From positions 8,205,209 through 8,269,208 of the forward strand of contig NC_087065.1 of NCBI RefSeq assembly GCF_963678635.1: 64,000 bases of DNA, given 5' to 3'. A model generated the notes under the pieces. That model searched no databases, was not told the origin of the DNA, and worked only from the letters and a program-made list of their open reading frames with translations. Positions within the stretch are counted from its first letter, which is position 1. Each line of letters starts with the position of its first letter. Origin of the DNA: Symsagittifera roscoffensis. Lineage: Eukaryota; Xenacoelomorpha; Acoela; Convolutidae. Made by a program: the position numbers and the translations under genes. Shown here in pieces: positions 62,990 through 64,000 of this stretch.

Positions 62990-63712
62990 TTGTTGATATA
63001 CTGGGACAGCCGTGGTGGTCCCCTGCATTTACTTCAAATTATTTACCTCTGCTACCGCTCGTGGACACTAGTGGGTGGACACAGGTTGGTGGATCACATG
63101 ATTGTAGTTGGAGCAAGCTCACTCAGAAGGACCCTTGACTACCTACCCTACGATCTAAGGGTAAAGTATCGAAGATTCACTTTTGCAAAATCGGGACTAA
63201 GCCTCAACCCAAACAACGTGAGTAAACTCAAGAAATTGCAGTGGTTACTTAGAAACGGTTCCCTAAAATCCAGAGAACTCATTCTCTGGCACGACGTGAT
63301 AAACAATAGTATCACAAAACATCCCAAAAACTTTAATACGAAGTGTTCCCCGGAGCAGTTAACTGAAATCATCACGAATTTTCAGCATCAAATAGCTGCG
63401 ATCATATACATTCGTCGAGACGGTACCCCTCACATTTTTGAAAAGTTACGGAAGACGAAACCTCTTATCATCGACGCGATAAAACGACTTCTTCCTAAAC
63501 AAAAACAAAACGACATTGATACAGTTGTTGCCCTCTCTAAACTACACCCCCCTCCGTCTCTTGAGCTGAAGTTGCTCAACAAAGTACTTTCGAAACGTCA
63601 CAACCTTCGTTCACTAGTACTTCAGCAAAGATCAAAATCCAGAGTACGGCCCACCAAATCAAAGAGAGCAGCAGCAAAGAAAAAACAAGCAGCCCAATCC
63701 TCATCGCACTAG
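62990..63712 (+). CDS. Unrecognised 240-codon ORF, possibly SGNH-like
   Basis: Uninterrupted frame; the first Met is at 62990, and a later Met at 63098 (MIVVGASSL) is an alternative. Residues ~38-100 read VVGASSLRRTLDYLPYDL and ELILWHDVINNSITKHP, faintly like SGNH blocks I and III (a Ser after Gly, and a His-Asp...Asn-Asn box). The C-terminal 60 residues are very basic (SKSRVRPTKSKRAAAKKKQ), suggesting a nuclear or nucleic-acid-binding tail. The absence of lesions amid dead repeats suggests recent activity or selection. It could be the end of another mobile element. I do not recognise the family. Confidence 0.5.
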   Translation: MLIYWDSRGGPLHLLQIIYLCYRSWTLVGGHRLVDHMIVVGASSLRRTLDYLPYDLRVKYRRFTFAKSGLSLNPNNVSKLKKLQWLLRNGSLKSRELILWHDVINNSITKHPKNFNTKCSPEQLTEIITNFQHQIAAIIYIRRDGTPHIFEKLRKTKPLIIDAIKRLLPKQKQNDIDTVVALSKLHPPPSLELKLLNKVLSKRHNLRSLVLQQRSKSRVRPTKSKRAAAKKKQAAQSSSH

Positions 63713-63878
63713 TTCTGGTGAGTCTGATTTTCTTGAGACTATTCTCTCCTGAGGTTTTTATACCTTGGAGTATCAGTCCAAGGGAATCAAAAAAACTCAA
63801 TAAGTCTTCTCTAGTCTGGTTTTCTCCTGAGGTTTTATACCTTGGAGTGTCAGTTCTGAGAAGATTTTTTTGAGCAAT
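63713..63878 (+). repeat. 79-bp direct repeat, probable LINE 5' UTR
   Basis: TCTCCTGAGGTTTTTATACC at 63744 recurs as TCTCCTGAGGTTTTATACC at 63823, each followed by TTGGAGT(A/G)TCAGT. Such repeated promoter units are common at LINE 5' ends, and a candidate ORF1 starts directly after. Confidence 0.6.
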
Positions 63879-64000
63879 ATGGGCTCAGAAGAAAGACGCA
63901 GAAATGCTAGCGTCTCGCAAGCATCTGAGAAATCTTGTAAAACATGCAAAAAGCCGATCACAAACAAAAGTCAAATCTTTAATTGCATTGCCTGTGGCGA
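63879..64000 (+). CDS. Start of zinc-finger ORF, probably LINE ORF1 (cut by window edge)
   Basis: ATG at 63879 opens a frame of 40 codons to the window end: MGSEERRRNASVSQ, then CKTCKKPI and NCIACG. Two CxxC pairs spaced ~15 residues apart suggest a PHD/RING-like zinc finger. PHD fingers occur in ORF1 of CR1-type LINEs. Only the start is visible, so the assignment is tentative. Confidence 0.45.
   Translation, partial: MGSEERRRNASVSQASEKSCKTCKKPITNKSQIFNCIACG

Overview
The window is animal (invertebrate) nuclear DNA made almost wholly of transposable elements. One host gene is visible: the 5' end of a mitochondrial Hsp70 (mortalin) gene with a short first intron (33582-34327). The repeat repertoire (giant Ty3/gypsy-type LTR elements, a Penelope-like element with a GIY-YIG domain, CR1/L2-like LINEs, a hAT transposon) suggests an invertebrate genome. 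I cannot name the phylum; a cnidarian or flatworm would fit.

Region by region: (1) 1 to ~9986, minus strand: 5' LTR, leader, gag-pol and the start of a C-terminal macro-domain tail of giant element copy 1, cut by the window edge. (2) 10334 to ~29111, plus strand: giant element copy 2, head to head with copy 1, heavily mutated, with no recognisable 3' LTR. (3) 29112-33581: unassigned DNA, a Penelope-like remnant, a 5'-truncated LINE, and an 89-bp tandem repeat with a hammerhead-ribozyme-like core. (4) 33582-34327: mtHsp70 exons 1-2. (5) 34340-62839: a minus-strand LINE lying in the Hsp70 intron, itself split by giant element copy 3 (37939-60781) and by a hAT element (60911-62817). (6) 62990-64000: an unrecognised ORF and the 5' end of a plus-strand LINE.

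The main find is the giant LTR element. Copy 3 is 22.84 kb with two 909-bp LTRs that differ at 12 positions. It encodes a single-frame 2594-codon gag-pol (two CCHC knuckles, retropepsin, RT, RNase H, integrase with GPF module). Comparing the copies shows that a TARG1/OARD1-like macro domain is translationally fused to the pol C-terminus: copies 1 and 2 read through the point where copy 3 has a TAA. Behind pol, after a ~500-bp spacer with a conserved 3' splice-site-like sequence, lies a second coding block of ~8.86 kb (ORF2). It contains a coiled coil, an SGNH (GDSL-type) hydrolase domain with all its catalytic motifs, a second degenerate SGNH-like domain, and well over 1000 residues I do not recognise. 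These residues are nevertheless shared by copies 2 and 3.

The likely working model, which is inference, is as follows. The genomic RNA makes gag-pol-macro, and a spliced subgenomic RNA makes ORF2, as env is made in retroviruses. The leader carries three tandem 66-70 bp repeats in every copy, an A-rich tract, and in two copies a minisatellite. The sense-strand hexamer CTTGAG is strongly over-represented across the element, coding and non-coding alike. Copy 3 is young but carries several frameshifts and stops, so it is probably not autonomous as sequenced.
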